From Albimonas marina (GTDB taxonomy: Bacteria > Pseudomonadota > Alphaproteobacteria > Rhodobacterales > Rhodobacteraceae), in contig NZ_JARHUC010000008.1 of the NCBI RefSeq assembly GCF_029223255.1, positions 1 to 64,000 of the forward strand: a DNA stretch of 64,000 nucleotides, in the 5' to 3' direction. Position numbers and translations under genes: made by a program. How positions within the stretch are numbered: position 1 is the stretch's first letter; every line of letters begins with the position of its first letter. The notes beneath the pieces were generated by a model. It was not told the DNA's origin, made no database searches, and saw only the letters and a program-made list of their open reading frames with translations. This document shows, one piece after another, positions 38,477-50,100 of this stretch.

Positions 38477-41400
38477 ATGCCCAGCTTCTTCATCGACCGG
38501 CCGATCTTCGCCTGGGTCGTCGCGATCTTCATCATGATCGGCGGCGCCCTGGCGATCCCGCAGCTTCCCATCGCGCAGTATCCCAACGTCGCCCCGCCCA
38601 GCGTGCAGATCCGCGCGGTCTACCCGGGCGCGGCGCCCGAGGACCTCTACCAGACCGTCACCCGGCCCATCGAGGACGAGCTGAACGGCATCGAGGGGCT
38701 GCTCTATTTCGAATCCACCTCCGAGGCCTCGGGCTCGGTCCAGATCACGGCGACCTTCCAGCCCGGCACCTCGCTCGACCAGGCGCAGGTGGACGTGCAG
38801 AACCGCATCCGGCGCGTGGAATCCCGCCTGCCGGAGACGGTGACGCGGCTGGGCATCGACGTCGAGACCTCGGCCTCGGGCTTCCTGATGGTGGTCTCGC
38901 TGACCTCGACCGACGGCTCGGTGTCGCCGGTGGGGCTGGGCGACTACCTCAGCCGCAACGTGGCGGGCGAGATCCGGCGCATCGAAGGGGTCGGCGGCGC
39001 CACCGTCTTCTCGGCCGAGCGCGCCATGCGCATCTGGCTCGACCCCGACAAGATGCTGGGGCTGGGCCTGACCACCAACGACGTGCTGGCCGCGATCCGC
39101 GCGCAGAACGCGCAGGTGGCCGCGGGCAAGATCGGCGCGGCCCCCAACCCCGAGGACCAGTCGATCACCGCCTCGGTCGTGGTGCGCGGCCAGCTCGACA
39201 GCGTCGAGGCCTTCGAGCAGATCCTGCTGCGCGCCAACGCCGACGGCGCGGTGGTGCGCCTGAAGGACGTGGCGCGCGTCGAGATCGGGGCCGAGGACTA
39301 CAACTTCTCCTCCCGCCTCAACGGGCAGTCGTCGGCCGCGCTGGGCGTGCAGCTCGCCCCCGCGGGCAACGCCATCGCCACCTCCGAGGCGGTGCGCGCG
39401 AAGATGGAGGAGCTGTCGCGCTACTTCCCAGAGGGGATCGAGTACTCGGTGCCCTACGACACCTCGCCCTTCGTGGCGCTGTCGATCGAGAAGGTGCTGC
39501 ACACGCTGCTCGAGGCGGTGGGCCTGGTGTTCCTGGTGATGCTGCTGTTCCTGCAGAGCTTCCGCTACACCGTCATCCCCACCATCGTGGTCCCCGTGGC
39601 CCTGCTGGGCGCCTGCGCGGTGATGCTTCTGGCGGGCTTCTCGATCAACGTGCTGACCATGTTCGCCATGGTGCTGGCCATCGGCATCCTGGTCGACGAC
39701 GCCATCGTGGTGGTCGAGAACGTCGAGCGCATCATGTCCGAGGAGGGGCTGCCCCCGCGCGAGGCGACCCGCAAGGCGATGGGCCAGATCTCGGGCGCCA
39801 TCGTGGGCATCACGCTGGTGCTCTCGGCGGTGTTCATCCCCATGGCCTTCTTCCCGGGCGCGGTGGGCGTGATCTACCGGCAGTTCTCGCTGACCATGGT
39901 GGTCTCGATCCTGTTCTCGGGGTTCCTCGCGCTGTCGCTGACGCCGGCGCTGTGCGCGAGCTTCCTCAAGCCCGTCAAGGCCGGTCACCAGATGACCAAG
40001 AAGGGGCCGCTGGGCTGGTTCAACCGCGGCTTCGACCGCACCACCAACGGCTATTCGCGCCTCGCGCGGCTGGCGGCCCGGCGGGCGGGGATCATGATGG
40101 TCCTCTACCTCGGGCTGGTGGGCTTCCTGGGCTGGAGCTGGACCAACCTGCCCTCCTCGTTCCTTCCGAACGAGGACCAGGGCTTCCTGATCGTCGACAT
40201 GCAGACCCCGCCCGAGGCGAGCGTCAACCGCACCCTGGACTTCGTGAAGACGGTCGAGGGCGTGGCGAGCTCGCAGGAGGGGGTGCAGGACATCGTGGCG
40301 ATCCTGGGCTTCTCCTTCTCCGGCGGCGGGCAGAACGCGGCGCTGGCCTTCATCACCCTTAAGGACTGGTCCGAGCGCGGGCCCGACCAGTCGGCGCAGG
40401 CGATCGCGGGTCGGGTCACGGGGATGCTGTGGCCGCAGAAGGACGGCTTCGCCTTCGCCCTCTCGCCCCCGCCGATCCAGGGGCTGGGCACCAGCTCGGG
40501 CTTCGACTTCCGCCTGCAGGACCGCAACGGGGCGGGGATCGCGGCGCTCTACGAGGCGCGGGACCAGCTGATGGCGGCGGCCTCGCAGAGCGAGATCGTG
40601 ACCGGGCTGCGCGTGTCGGGCCTGCCGGACGCGGCGCAGCTGCGGGTGACGCTGGACCGCGAGAAGGCGAACACCTTCGGCGTCGCCTTCTCCGACATCA
40701 ACGCCACGCTGACCTCGTTCCTCGGCTCGGCCTACGCCAACGACTTCCCCAACTCCGGGCGCATGCAGCGGGTGGTGGTGATGGCCGAGGACGCGGCCCG
40801 CATGACCCCCGACGACGTGCTGTCGCTGAACGTGCGGAACTCGCTGGGGGGGATGGTGCCGCTGTCGGCCTTCGCGACGGTGGACTGGATCCGCGGGCCG
40901 CTGCAGATCGTGGGCTACAACGGCTATCCCTCGATCCGCATCTCGGGCTCGGCGGCGGAGGGCTTCTCCTCCGGCCAGGCCATCGACGAGATGGAGCGGC
41001 TGATGGGCGAGCTGCCGGCGGGCTTCGGCTACGAGTGGACCGGCCAGTCGCTGCAGGAGATCCAGTCGGGCAGCCAGGCGCCGTTCCTGATCGCGCTGTC
41101 GGGCGTGTTCGTGTTCCTGCTGCTGGCGGCCCTCTACGAAAGCTGGGCGATCCCGCTGTCGGTGATGCTCGTGGTGCCGCTGGGCGCGATCGGCGCGGTG
41201 CTGGGGGTGACCTGGCACGGCATGTCGAACGACGTCTACTTCAAGGTCGGCCTGATCGCGATCATGGGCCTGTCGGCGAAGAACGCGATCCTGATCGTGG
41301 AGTTCGCCAAGGACCTGCGCGACGAGGGGATGGACCTGCTGGAGGCCACCGTCGAGGCCGCCAAGCTGCGCTTCCGCCCGATCATCATGACCTCGCTCGC

Positions 41401-41626
41401 CTTCACCCTGGGCGTGACGCCGCTGGCGATCGCGACGGGGGCGTCCTCGGCCTCCCAGAACGCGATCGGCGTGGCGGTGCTGGGGGGCATGATCTCGGCC
41501 ACCCTGCTGGCGGTGATCTTCGTGCCGGCCTTCTTCGCCTTCGTGATGAAGCGCATGGGACGCAAGCCGCCGCCGCCGAGGCCGGCGCCCCCCGCGGAGG
41601 AGGAGGGCAACCTCTTCACCGGCTGA
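38477..41626 (+). CDS. RND multidrug efflux transporter (AcrB/MexB, HAE-1 type)
   Basis: A 1,049-residue proton-driven inner-membrane pump, the same length as E. coli AcrB. It opens MPSFFIDRPIFAWVVAIFIM. The proton-relay Asp407-Asp408 in LAIGILVDDAIVVVENVERI is at the same residue numbers as AcrB, and the relay Lys is at 935 in GLSAKNAILIVEF. Phe/Gly-rich pocket segments such as GLGTSSGFDFRLQDRNG (about 670) mark the HAE-1 class. No outer-membrane channel gene is adjacent, so a shared TolC-type protein is expected. Regulated with the upstream TetR. Confidence 0.95.
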   Translation: MPSFFIDRPIFAWVVAIFIMIGGALAIPQLPIAQYPNVAPPSVQIRAVYPGAAPEDLYQTVTRPIEDELNGIEGLLYFESTSEASGSVQITATFQPGTSLDQAQVDVQNRIRRVESRLPETVTRLGIDVETSASGFLMVVSLTSTDGSVSPVGLGDYLSRNVAGEIRRIEGVGGATVFSAERAMRIWLDPDKMLGLGLTTNDVLAAIRAQNAQVAAGKIGAAPNPEDQSITASVVVRGQLDSVEAFEQILLRANADGAVVRLKDVARVEIGAEDYNFSSRLNGQSSAALGVQLAPAGNAIATSEAVRAKMEELSRYFPEGIEYSVPYDTSPFVALSIEKVLHTLLEAVGLVFLVMLLFLQSFRYTVIPTIVVPVALLGACAVMLLAGFSINVLTMFAMVLAIGILVDDAIVVVENVERIMSEEGLPPREATRKAMGQISGAIVGITLVLSAVFIPMAFFPGAVGVIYRQFSLTMVVSILFSGFLALSLTPALCASFLKPVKAGHQMTKKGPLGWFNRGFDRTTNGYSRLARLAARRAGIMMVLYLGLVGFLGWSWTNLPSSFLPNEDQGFLIVDMQTPPEASVNRTLDFVKTVEGVASSQEGVQDIVAILGFSFSGGGQNAALAFITLKDWSERGPDQSAQAIAGRVTGMLWPQKDGFAFALSPPPIQGLGTSSGFDFRLQDRNGAGIAALYEARDQLMAAASQSEIVTGLRVSGLPDAAQLRVTLDREKANTFGVAFSDINATLTSFLGSAYANDFPNSGRMQRVVVMAEDAARMTPDDVLSLNVRNSLGGMVPLSAFATVDWIRGPLQIVGYNGYPSIRISGSAAEGFSSGQAIDEMERLMGELPAGFGYEWTGQSLQEIQSGSQAPFLIALSGVFVFLLLAALYESWAIPLSVMLVVPLGAIGAVLGVTWHGMSNDVYFKVGLIAIMGLSAKNAILIVEFAKDLRDEGMDLLEATVEAAKLRFRPIIMTSLAFTLGVTPLAIATGASSASQNAIGVAVLGGMISATLLAVIFVPAFFAFVMKRMGRKPPPPRPAPPAEEEGNLFTG

Positions 41627-41633
41627 CGAACCG

Positions 41634-41661
41634 ACGGCCGCCTCCCAGGGGGCGGCCGTTT
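41634..41661 (+). terminator. Terminator after the AcrB-type gene
   Basis: A 9-bp stem ACGGCCGCC / GGCGGCCGT with loop TCCCAGGG, then TT, 7 bases after the stop. It is separate from, and upstream of, repeat copy C. Confidence 0.7.
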
Positions 41662-41738
41662 CGCTTCGCGAGGGACGGAGGCGCCCTGCGGGCGGGCTTG
41701 GGCCTGTGGGGGCCGGCGCGCCCGGATTGCAGGGGCAG

Positions 41739-41947
41739 GGAGCCTCCGGCGGGCTCCTGACTCACCAAAGAACAGGGCCGCGCCTGTTCTCCGGAGCCGT
41801 CTCTCGCTGATGGATGCCTGAGCGAGTCGGGGGGAGGGGTCAAGGACAAGCCCCGCGCAGAGCGCGGGGTCGCTTCGCGATCCCTGACCCCTCCCCCCGA
41901 CTCGCTCTTTCCGGCATCCGCGAGAGACGGCTCCGGAGAACAGGCGC
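41739..41947 (-). repeat. Long-stem Y-shaped repeat, copy C (version II)
   Basis: Accessory hairpin GGAGCC/GGCTCC (41739-41757). Basal helix of 28 perfect pairs (41780-41807 with 41920-41947). 7-bp helix 41812-41818 with 41913-41919. 26-bp helix 41821-41846 with 41881-41906 (left arm holds CGAGTCGGGGGGAGG; one A-C mismatch). Tip hairpins are CCCCGCGC-AGA-GCGCGGGG and TCGC-TTC-GCGA. The 28-base leader shared with B and D is at 41677-41704. It lies between convergent genes, 57 bases past the stop of the minus-strand AttH-like gene. Confidence 0.9.
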
Positions 41948-42003
41948 TTCGCGGCCCCTGCGGGCGTCGCGACCCGGCGCCTGGAGGGGCCGACGGGGCG
42001 CGG

Positions 42004-43167
42004 TCAGTAGCCGGCGAGCTCCATCCAGCCCTCGCCGGAATGGGTGCCGCGGAAGACGATGGGCCCCTCCCACCAGGGCGGCTCGGCGGGGGTCCAGGCC
42101 TGGGGGTTGAGGGGGGTCGTGGTGACGTCGAGGGCCCGGGAGGGGATCTGCAGGCGCCAGGAGACGGGGATCTCGCGCCCGGCGACGGGGGCGGTCGCGA
42201 CGGGGGTCATCGTGAACTGGGCGGGGGAGAGCGTCTCGACCGCGCCGTCGGGGGCGATCAGGGCGCAGCTCTGCAACGGGTCGCCGCCGTCGCGGCGCAG
42301 GCGCTGGACGGTCAGCTTCCCGCCCTCGGGCAGGTGCAGGGCGAACCCGTCCCAGCCGGACGCAGGCGCGCCGGGGGCGGGGCTCGACCATTCGCGCTCG
42401 AGCCAGGCGCGGCCGCTGACCGCGAGGCTCTCGCCGCCCATCTCGATGCGCCCGCTCGCCTCGAGGAAGGGCAGCGCGTAGCGCCGGGGCGCGGGGCCTG
42501 CGCCGCCGGGGCGCGCGGGCTCGGCCGCCTGCGGCGCGACGACCGGGCCGGCGGCGACGAGGCGCAGGTCGTAGGCGAAGCCGGGGCCGCGGGCGGTCAG
42601 GCGCAGGGGCGGGATCGGCGCGTCGGGGGCGGCGGGACCCACGCTCTGCAGCCGCCAGTCGTCGATCCAGGCCCGGAACGGAACGGCGGTCGCGCCCGCC
42701 CGCCCCACGCCGCCGCGGCCCGGCTTCTCGGCCGTCAGATGGGCGGCGGCGGAAGTCAGCGCGGCGCGCGCGATCCACAGCTGGGGGGCCGACCAGCCCT
42801 CGGCCGCCGGGTCGAGGGAGAGGGACTGGCGCACCAGCGACCACTGCACCCCGAAGGCGCGGCCGTCGGGCGCCTCGAGGTTCGCGGCCACGTGCCACCC
42901 CTCGAGGCGGTGGTCGGGATGGGCGCCGTGGTCGGCGGGGAAGGCGAGGGCCGCGTCGGGCAGGACCGCGGCGGGCGGGCGGTCGACCGGCGCGGGGGCC
43001 GGCGCCGGGGCCGCGTCGCCCCGCCCCGTCAGTCCGGAGAGGCCCGACGGGCCCTGCCCCTGCCCCGCGGCGCCGCCGGCGAGGCCGAGCGCGAGGACGG
43101 CGGCCAGAGCCGGGGCCGCGAGGCGGCGGAGGAGGCCGCGCAGGACGGCGGAGCGCTCAGCGTTCAT
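42004..43167 (-). CDS. AttH-like (CrtC/lipocalin-type) secreted protein
   Basis: A 387-residue exported protein with signal peptide [21 protein letters not shown] (about 16-36) and a Pro/Ala linker. The AttH/carotenoid-hydratase-type beta domain opens [39 protein letters not shown] (in two adjoining blocks, about 76-114). The conserved W-x-W-F/D region appears as [13 protein letters not shown] (about 250-262), and [13 protein letters not shown] follows. AttH-type proteins are encoded beside an FtsX-like permease and a LolD-like ATPase, exactly as here. The complex probably handles lipids or hydrophobic material across the envelope; the substrate is unknown. Confidence 0.8.
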   Translation of the reverse strand: MNAERSAVLRGLLRRLAAPALAAVLALGLAGGAAGQGQGPSGLSGLTGRGDAAPAPAPAPVDRPPAAVLPDAALAFPADHGAHPDHRLEGWHVAANLEAPDGRAFGVQWSLVRQSLSLDPAAEGWSAPQLWIARAALTSAAAHLTAEKPGRGGVGRAGATAVPFRAWIDDWRLQSVGPAAPDAPIPPLRLTARGPGFAYDLRLVAAGPVVAPQAAEPARPGGAGPAPRRYALPFLEASGRIEMGGESLAVSGRAWLEREWSSPAPGAPASGWDGFALHLPEGGKLTVQRLRRDGGDPLQSCALIAPDGAVETLSPAQFTMTPVATAPVAGREIPVSWRLQIPSRALDVTTTPLNPQAWTPAEPPWWEGPIVFRGTHSGEGWMELAGY

Positions 43168-45739
43168 CGGCGAAGACCTTGGCGAGGCGGGCGGGCGGGG
43201 TCCGCACCAGCCGCAGGAGCGGGATCGCCGCCGCGATCCCCGCGACGGCCACGGCCAGCAGCGCGAGCCGCGCCCACTGGCCGGGGAAGAGATGCAGCGG
43301 CAGGCGCCAGCCGAAGGCCTCGACGTTGACCACCGCGGTCAACGCCCAGGCCACCCCCACCCCCAGCGGCACCGCCAGCGCCGCGGTGAGGGCGGCGAGC
43401 GCCAGGATGCGGGAGAGCTCGATCCCCGCCAGGCGCCGCCGGCGCACGCCCATCGCCCACAGCGGCGCGACCTGCGGCAGGCGGGTCTCGGCGAGGGTGA
43501 GCAGCGCGGTCAGGAGCGCGATGGCGGCCACCCCCAGGGTCAGCGCGTTGAGGGCGGCGGTGACGGCGAAGGTCCGCTCGAACACCGCGCGGCTGAGCGC
43601 GCGGATGCGGCCCTGGTCCAGCGCCTCGGCCGCGCCGGCCCGGGGCGCGCGGGCGAGGTCGGAGAGCAGGCCGGGCACCGCCGCTGGGTCGAGGCGCAGG
43701 GCGAAGCGGCCCTGCTCGACCTCGGGCCAGCGGGCGACGAGGGCGGGGGCGGCGAGGCGCAGCTCCCCCTTCGCGTTGCCGTAGTCGGCGTAGACCCCCG
43801 CCACCGTCAGCGGCCAGGGGCCGGTGGGGGTGTCGAGCGCGAAGGACGCGCCGGGGGCGAGGTCGAAGCGGCGGGCGAACTGCTCGGAGACCAGCGTCGC
43901 CTCGCCGGCGGCGACCCGGTCCCAGGCGTCGGGCAGCGAGGCGAGCAAAGGCCAGGAGGCGCGCAGGCCCGGGTGGTCGGTCACGCCCGCGAGCTGCACG
44001 GGCCAGCCGTCGACCACGGTTTCGGCGCGCGGCTCGGGCAGCACGGCCTCGATCTCGGGGCGGGCGGAGAGCCAGGATTCGAGCCGGTCGGCGGCGCCGG
44101 GGTCGGCGCGCACGTAGGCCTCGGCCACCAGGCGCTGGTCGAGCCAGTCGAGGAAGGTCAGGCGGAAGCCGTCGACCATGGTCCCCACGCCGATGTTGGC
44201 CGAGAGCGCGAGGAGGAGGGAGGCGAGCGCCAGCGACAGGCCCGGGAGCTGCTGGCGCCCGTCCGCCGCCGCCCAGCGCCAGAGCGGCGCGGAGGAGAGG
44301 CGCGCGGCGCCGGCGAGCGCGAGGCCCAGCAGCGGCGGCAGGCCCAGCGCCGCGGCGCCCAGGATCGCGCCCAGCAGGGCGAAGCCGGCGACGAGCCCCG
44401 TGCCGAAAAGGCCCAGCGCCAGCGCCGCGAGGGCCAGCGCCGCGGCGGCCAGGGCCTGGCGGCGGGCGGCGCGGGCGTGGGCGGCGCGCCAGGCCTCGGG
44501 GCGGGCGCTCTCCAGGGGCGGGGTCCGCGCGGCGCGGAGGAGGGCGGGGCCGGCGGCGGCGGCGGCGCCCAGCAGGCTCATGCCCAGGCCCGCGGCCCAC
44601 CAGGCGGGAGAGAGCGACAGCGCGCCCGGCACCCGCGCGCCGTAGAGGCCGCGCAGGCTCGCCGCCACGTCGGGCAGCAAGGCCGCGGCGACGAGGTAGC
44701 CCAGCGCCACGCCCGCGAGCCCCGCCAGCAGCGCCCCCGCCCCCAGCTCGATCGCCAGCGCCGCGCCCAGCGCCCGGGCCGAGAGGCCGCAGGCGCGCAG
44801 GGTGCGGAACAGGGGGCGGCGCTGCTCCACCGCCAGCCCCACCGCGCCGTGGACGATGAACAGGCCGACGATGAAGCTGAGCCCGCCGAAGGCGGTGAGG
44901 TTGAGGTGGAAGGACCCGGCGAGGCGGCCGGGGTCCACCCGCGGCTCGGGCGCCGTGCGCCGCCAGCCCTCGGGCGCGCCGGGGGGCGCGCGCTCGGGGT
45001 CGAGCAGGAGGCGGGAGAGGCGGCCCTCCATCCCCAGCAGCGCCTGGGCGTAGGCGATGTCGGCGAGGGCGACGCCGGGCGCGGGGGCGTCGGAGGCGAC
45101 GAGCGGCGGCAGCGGGCCGCGCGGGGTGGCGGGGCGCTCGCCCTCCGCCCAGCCGTTGGCGCTCAGGGTCTGGGGGGAAAGCAGCAGGCGGCCGGGCGGC
45201 AGGATGAAGTCGGCGACGGCGCGGGAGGGGTCTGCGCCCGCCTCGGCGCCGGGGTCGGCGCCCGGTTCTGCGCCGGAGGCGAGGGCGAGGCCGGCGGCGG
45301 GGGGGAGTGTCGCGGGCTCGACCCCCAGAAGGCGCAGGCGGTCGGGGGCCTCGGGCGGGCCGGCCTCGATCCAGCCCTCGATGAGGGGGGAGACGGGCCA
45401 GCCGGCGCGGCGCAGCTCGGCGAAGGCGGCCTCGGGGATCGGGCCGCCGTCGAGGGGGACCAGCGCGGGGACCTGCGCGCCGGAGAAGGCGGAGGCCGCG
45501 CGGGCGTAGCTGTCGCGGGCCTGGGCGTTGAGGGCCTGGACGCCGGACCAGAGCGCCGTGGCGGCCGCGAGGCCCACCAGAAGCGCCAGGAGCTGGAGGG
45601 GGCGGCGGCGCCAGTGGCTGGTCAGGACGCGCAGCGTCCACAGGAGCGCCGCGAGGCGCAGGCCCCCGCCGTCGGGCGCCGAGGCGACGGGCGCGGCGCC
45701 CTGCCCTGCGGCGCCGGCGCTTGCAGCGGGGACGGTCAC
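43157..45739 (-). CDS. FtsX-like ABC permease (AttF/AttG-type fused)
   Basis: An 860-residue permease with two FtsX-type units, each with periplasmic and membrane parts. The first span is [27 protein letters not shown] (in two blocks, about 35-60). A membrane block at about 270-400 contains [21 protein letters not shown] central block lies at about 430-520, and the last block at about 730-850 contains [22 protein letters not shown]. It appears to be a fusion of the AttF and AttG roles. Start is GTG at 45739 within a GTGA overlap with the ATPase stop; the stop overlaps the AttH-like start by 11 bases. Confidence 0.85.
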   Translation of the reverse strand: MTVPAASAGAAGQGAAPVASAPDGGGLRLAALLWTLRVLTSHWRRRPLQLLALLVGLAAATALWSGVQALNAQARDSYARAASAFSGAQVPALVPLDGGPIPEAAFAELRRAGWPVSPLIEGWIEAGPPEAPDRLRLLGVEPATLPPAAGLALASGAEPGADPGAEAGADPSRAVADFILPPGRLLLSPQTLSANGWAEGERPATPRGPLPPLVASDAPAPGVALADIAYAQALLGMEGRLSRLLLDPERAPPGAPEGWRRTAPEPRVDPGRLAGSFHLNLTAFGGLSFIVGLFIVHGAVGLAVEQRRPLFRTLRACGLSARALGAALAIELGAGALLAGLAGVALGYLVAAALLPDVAASLRGLYGARVPGALSLSPAWWAAGLGMSLLGAAAAAGPALLRAARTPPLESARPEAWRAAHARAARRQALAAAALALAALALGLFGTGLVAGFALLGAILGAAALGLPPLLGLALAGAARLSSAPLWRWAAADGRQQLPGLSLALASLLLALSANIGVGTMVDGFRLTFLDWLDQRLVAEAYVRADPGAADRLESWLSARPEIEAVLPEPRAETVVDGWPVQLAGVTDHPGLRASWPLLASLPDAWDRVAAGEATLVSEQFARRFDLAPGASFALDTPTGPWPLTVAGVYADYGNAKGELRLAAPALVARWPEVEQGRFALRLDPAAVPGLLSDLARAPRAGAAEALDQGRIRALSRAVFERTFAVTAALNALTLGVAAIALLTALLTLAETRLPQVAPLWAMGVRRRRLAGIELSRILALAALTAALAVPLGVGVAWALTAVVNVEAFGWRLPLHLFPGQWARLALLAVAVAGIAAAIPLLRLVRTPPARLAKVFADER

Positions 45740-46434
45740 GGGGCCTCGGGCGGCGCGACGAGGCGGCCGGCCTGGAGGTGCAGGCGGTGCGAGAGGCGCG
45801 CGGCGAGGCGGGGGGAGTGGGTGACCATCATCAGCGCCCCGCCCGCCTCGGCCGTCAGCTCCAGCAGCAGGTCGAGGGCGGCGTCGGCGGCGGTCTCGTC
45901 GAGGGCGCCGGTGGGCTCGTCGGCGAGGATCAGCGCCGGGCGCGCGGCCAGCGCCCGGCCGATGGCCACCCGCTGCTGCTGGCCGCCGGAGAGCTGCTCG
46001 GGCCAGCGGGAGAGGAGGTCGGCGATGCCGAGGCGCTCGGCCAGCATGGCGGTCCAGTCGGGGTCCTCGCGCCGGGCGAGGCGGGCCTGGAAGGCGAGGT
46101 TGTCGGCGACCGAGAGGCTGGGGACCAGGTTGAACTGCTGGAAGACCAGGCCCACCCGGTCCCGGCGCAGCGCCGCCCGGCCCCCGTCGTCGAGGCCGGA
46201 GGCGGTGCGGCCGGCGACCCGGATCTCGCCCCCGTCGGGCGTGTCGAGCCCGCCGGCGAGGTGGAGGAGCGTGCTCTTGCCCGACCCGCTCTCGCCGGTC
46301 AGGGCCAGGCTCCCGCCCGCCGGGATCTTCAGCGAGACGCCGCGCAGCACCTCGAGCCGGCCCTGAGGGGTGGCGTAGCCCTTGCGGACCCCGGTCAGGG
46401 CGAGGGCGGGGGGCGGATCGGCGGGCGTGGTCAT
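45736..46434 (-). CDS. LolD/AttE-like ABC ATPase
   Basis: A 232-residue ATP-binding protein of the MacB/LolD group. Walker A is [18 protein letters not shown] (about 47-64), the Q-loop is [17 protein letters not shown], the signature is [16 protein letters not shown], Walker B is [13 protein letters not shown] and the switch is [11 protein letters not shown] chose the ATG at 46434; the upstream frame adds only Arg-rich residues. First gene of the three-gene operon, coupled to the permease by a 4-base overlap. Confidence 0.9.
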   Translation of the reverse strand: MTTPADPPPALALTGVRKGYATPQGRLEVLRGVSLKIPAGGSLALTGESGSGKSTLLHLAGGLDTPDGGEIRVAGRTASGLDDGGRAALRRDRVGLVFQQFNLVPSLSVADNLAFQARLARREDPDWTAMLAERLGIADLLSRWPEQLSGGQQQRVAIGRALAARPALILADEPTGALDETAADAALDLLLELTAEAGGALMMVTHSPRLAARLSHRLHLQAGRLVAPPEAP

Positions 46435-46504
46435 GGCGCGGACCCTGCGCCGGCGCCGCGCCGCGGGCAAGCCGGCGCGGTCGCGCAGGGCGGGGGGCGG
46501 CGCG

Positions 46505-46921
46505 TCAGCTGCGCGCCATGCCCAGCGCCTGGATGATGGCGACGCCGGCGGCGGCGGAGGCCGCGGTCAGGACCCCGCCCCAGATCGTGTCGAGGATCAC
46601 GGTCTGCCAGCTCCAGCCCTTGAGGGTCGCCATGTTGACGAACTCGTAGGTGGCGTAGGCGAGCAGGCCCAGGATCGCGCCGTTGAGCGCGGCCGAGCGC
46701 CAACCTCCGCCCTCGGGCGCGAGCGCGGGCCAGCTCGCGAACCACAGGATGCCGGCGACGTAGCCGAGGTAGAACACCCCCGCGACGGCGAACTTGGGAT
46801 CTTCGAGCATGATCGCGCCGTAGTGGCGGTCGAACAGGGGCTTCATCACGCGGGTGAGCATCAGCGCGTCGAGCGCGAGGAACACCGCGAAGGTGGCGAG
46901 GTAGAGCGCGCCGAGGGTCAT
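46505..46921 (-). CDS. DUF2177-family membrane protein
   Basis: A 138-residue inner-membrane protein with four predicted spans (about 3-22, 45-64, 78-97 and 112-132). It matches DUF2177 through LDALMLTRVMKPLFDRHYGAIM (about 17-38), FYLGYVAGILWFA (about 50-62), LLAYATYEFVNMATLKGWSW (about 86-105) and DTIWGGVLTAASAA (about 111-124). Function unknown. It stands alone, 70 bases downstream of nothing on its strand and ahead of the ABC operon, which could be read through from it. Confidence 0.8.
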   Translation of the reverse strand: MTLGALYLATFAVFLALDALMLTRVMKPLFDRHYGAIMLEDPKFAVAGVFYLGYVAGILWFASWPALAPEGGGWRSAALNGAILGLLAYATYEFVNMATLKGWSWQTVILDTIWGGVLTAASAAAGVAIIQALGMARS

Positions 46922-47105
46922 CCGACCTTCCCCTGTTTGGATCGATGCAAGGGGATACGCGGGCGGGGGCGGATCGGATCAGTCGCAGCCCGGGTCGTGG
47001 CGCGGGTCCTGGCGCGGAGCGCGGGCGGCGGAGGCCCCGGGTCGGGCCCGGGGCGCCCTGCGCCGGCCGGCGGGGCGAGCGCCTGGGGCCCCGGCGCGCC
47101 GGGGG

Positions 47106-50100
47106 TCACTCGGCGGCGAAGAGGTTGCCCTGCGCGGGCGCGGGGCGGGACGGAAGCGCGGCGAGGGCGGGGCGCGCGGCCTCCGGCTCGGGCGGCACGG
47201 GGGCGCCCTGCCCCGCGGGCGTCGCGCGGCGGGCGACGAGGGCGAACATCGGCGGCGTGAAGTAGAAACTGACGACCGTGGACAGCAGCACGCCGCCGGC
47301 GATCGACATCGCGAAGGGGGGCCAGAAGCCGCCGCCGCCGAGGATCAGCGGCAGGAAGCCGCCGAAGGTGGTGACGGTGGTCGAGACGATGTGGCGCGAC
47401 GCGCCCAGCACCACCTCGGCCATCGCGTCGCGGTCGCCGGCCGCGGCCCGCGGATCCTCCTGCAAGGCCGTGAGGATGATGATGCAGGCGTTCACCGAGA
47501 CGCCGATCGAGCCGATCACGCCGACCACCGCGGTGATCCCGAACGGGTAGCCGCAGATCGCCAGCGACAGGATCGAGAGCCCGGCCGAGAGGACCATCAC
47601 GACGGTCGCCACCGCGCCGAGGCGGAAGCTGTTGAAGGTCAGCACCACGGTGGCGATCGAGAGGGTCACGATCAGGCCCAGCGGCGCCATCAGGTTCTGG
47701 ATCACCTCGTTGCGCGCGTCCGCGTCGCCGCCGACCTCGAGGCGCACGCCCTGGGGCGGCTCGAACCCCGCCTCGTCCAGCAGCCGCTGGGCCTGGGCGA
47801 GCGCGGCCTCGGGCAGGACGCCGTAGCGCACGAAGGCGGCGACCGTGTTCACCCGCTCCCCGTCGCGGCGCGAGATCGCGCTGTCGGAGGGGACCACGCG
47901 CATCTCGCCCAGGGTCGAGAGGGGGACGAGGCGGCCGTCGGGGGCCACGACCTCGAAGGTCTCGACGAAGGCGGCGTCGGCGCGGCGCGCGGCGCCGACG
48001 CGGACCCGGACGGGCAGCTCCTCGGAGCCCTCGACCAGGCTGCCGCCGACCACGCCCTCGAGCGCCGCGTCGAGCTGGCGGGCGACGGAGACGAGGTCGA
48101 GCCCGGCGAGGCGCGCCTTGTCCTCGTCCAGCGCGAAGTCGAGCTTCGGCGCGCCGCCCTCCATGGTGGTCTGGACGGAGGCGATGTCGGGGCTGCTCTC
48201 GATGATCCCGCGGATCGCGTCGCCGGTGGCGCGCAGCAGCGCGAGGTCGTCGCCGTGCAGGCGCAGCTCCACCGGGGCCTGCACCGGCGGGCCCTGCACC
48301 AGGTCGCGCACCAGGATGCGGGCGCCGGGGGCGACCGCGGGGAGGGTGCGTTGGAGGTGGGGGACGAGGCGCGCGGTGGCGGCGTTCGACTCGGTGGTGA
48401 CCAGGGCGCGGGCGAAGCCGGGGACGCCCACCTTGTTCATGGTCATGTTGTAGTAGAAGGAGGGCGCGCTCTCCCCGATCACCCAGGCGACCTGGCGGAT
48501 GCCGTCCTCGCTCGCCAGCGCCTGCGAGATCGCCTCGGACGTCGCCTCGGTGGCGGCGACGGCGGCGCCCGACGGCATCTCGACGTCGATGTAGAACTGG
48601 TCGCGGTCGACGCCGGGGAAGAACTGCGGGGTGAGGGAGGGGAAGGCGAGGAAGCCCATCACCGGCAGGACCAGCGCCCAGGCGACGGCGGGGACCGGGT
48701 TGCGGGTGGCGAGGCGCAGGGAGCCCGCGAAGAGCCGCCCGAAGGCCGCGCCCGAGATGCCGTTCGCCACGATCCCCCCGCCCTTCGAGGGGTCGGGCAG
48801 CAGCCAGCCCGAAAGGGCGGGCGTGACGGTCATGGCGATGACGAAGGACCACGCCAGCATCGCCACCACCGAGATCGCGACCGTGCCCACAAAGTCCCCC
48901 GCCGGGCCCGGCAGCAGGATCATCGGCATGAAGGTCAGCGCGGTGGTGACGGTGGAGGCGAGGAGCGGCGCGGCCAGCCGCCCGACCGCGTCGCCCACCG
49001 CCTCGACCCGCGGCATCCCGGCGGCGAGGCGGCGGCGGATCTCGTCGGTCATCACGATGGCGGCGTCCACCAGCAGGCCCAGCGCCACGATCATGCCGGT
49101 GACCGACATCTGGTGGATGGGGATGCCCATGAAGTTCAGCGTCGCCAGCGTCGCCAGCCCCACCAGCGGCAGCACCGCGGCCACCACCAGGGCGGCGCGG
49201 AAGCCGAGCGTCAGGAACAGCACCGCCACGACCAGGCCCACGCCCACGGCCATGTTCATCGCGACCTCGGAGAGGCGGTCGGCGGTGTAGCCGGACTGGT
49301 CGAAGATCAGCCGATGCTCCAGCCCGCCCGGCAGGCTCGCCTCGTAGTCGGCGAGCGCGGCCTTCACCGTACGGATCCAGGCGTCGACCTGGCGGCCCTC
49401 CTCCATCTTCGCGGCGACGAGCACGGCGGGACGGCCGTCGACGCGGGCCAGCGAGGGGGCGGGGACGCGCGCGGTCTTCTCGACCGTGGCGACGTCGCCG
49501 ACGCGGACCGAGAAGCCCTCGGCGTTGGTGGCGAGCGGGATCTCGCGCACCCGGTCCAGCGAGCGGATCTCTCCCGACACCTCGATCAGCAGGTCGGTCG
49601 CCGCGCCGCGCAGTCGGCCGGCCGAGACCTTGGGATCGGCCTGGGAGATGGCGGCGGCGACCTGCGCGGCCGAGAGGCCCAGCGGCCCCAGCGCGTCGGG
49701 ATCGACGGTGACCAGAACCTCCTCCTCCGGCATCCCGTAGGAGCTGACCAGCGACACGCCGGAGAGGGCGCGCAGGCGATCCTCCAGCATCTCGGCATGG
49801 CGGGCGAGGATGGCGGGGGGCACGTCCGCGTCGCGGGGCATCAGGGCCGAGATGGCCGAGAAGGCGCCGGTGCGGTCGTCGTCGAACTCGGGCTCGGGCA
49901 CGCCCTCGGGCAGCTCGCGGGCCACGTCGCGCAGGGCCTGGCGGATGTCGGACCAGGCGATGTCGATGGCGGCGTCGTCGAGGAACTCGGAGAGCTCGAC
50001 GTTCAGCACCGACATGCCGGTCGAGGAGGTGGAGGTGATGCGCTTGATCTCGGGAATCTCGCGCAGTTCGGCCTCGATCTTCTCGGTCACCAGCGCCTCG

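Noticed and set aside
41780-41947. Long hairpin as an ordinary rho-independent terminator
   Set aside because: The stem exceeds 60 bp with internal loops and a branched tip, has no U-run, and a normal terminator already lies at 41634-41661 for the upstream gene.
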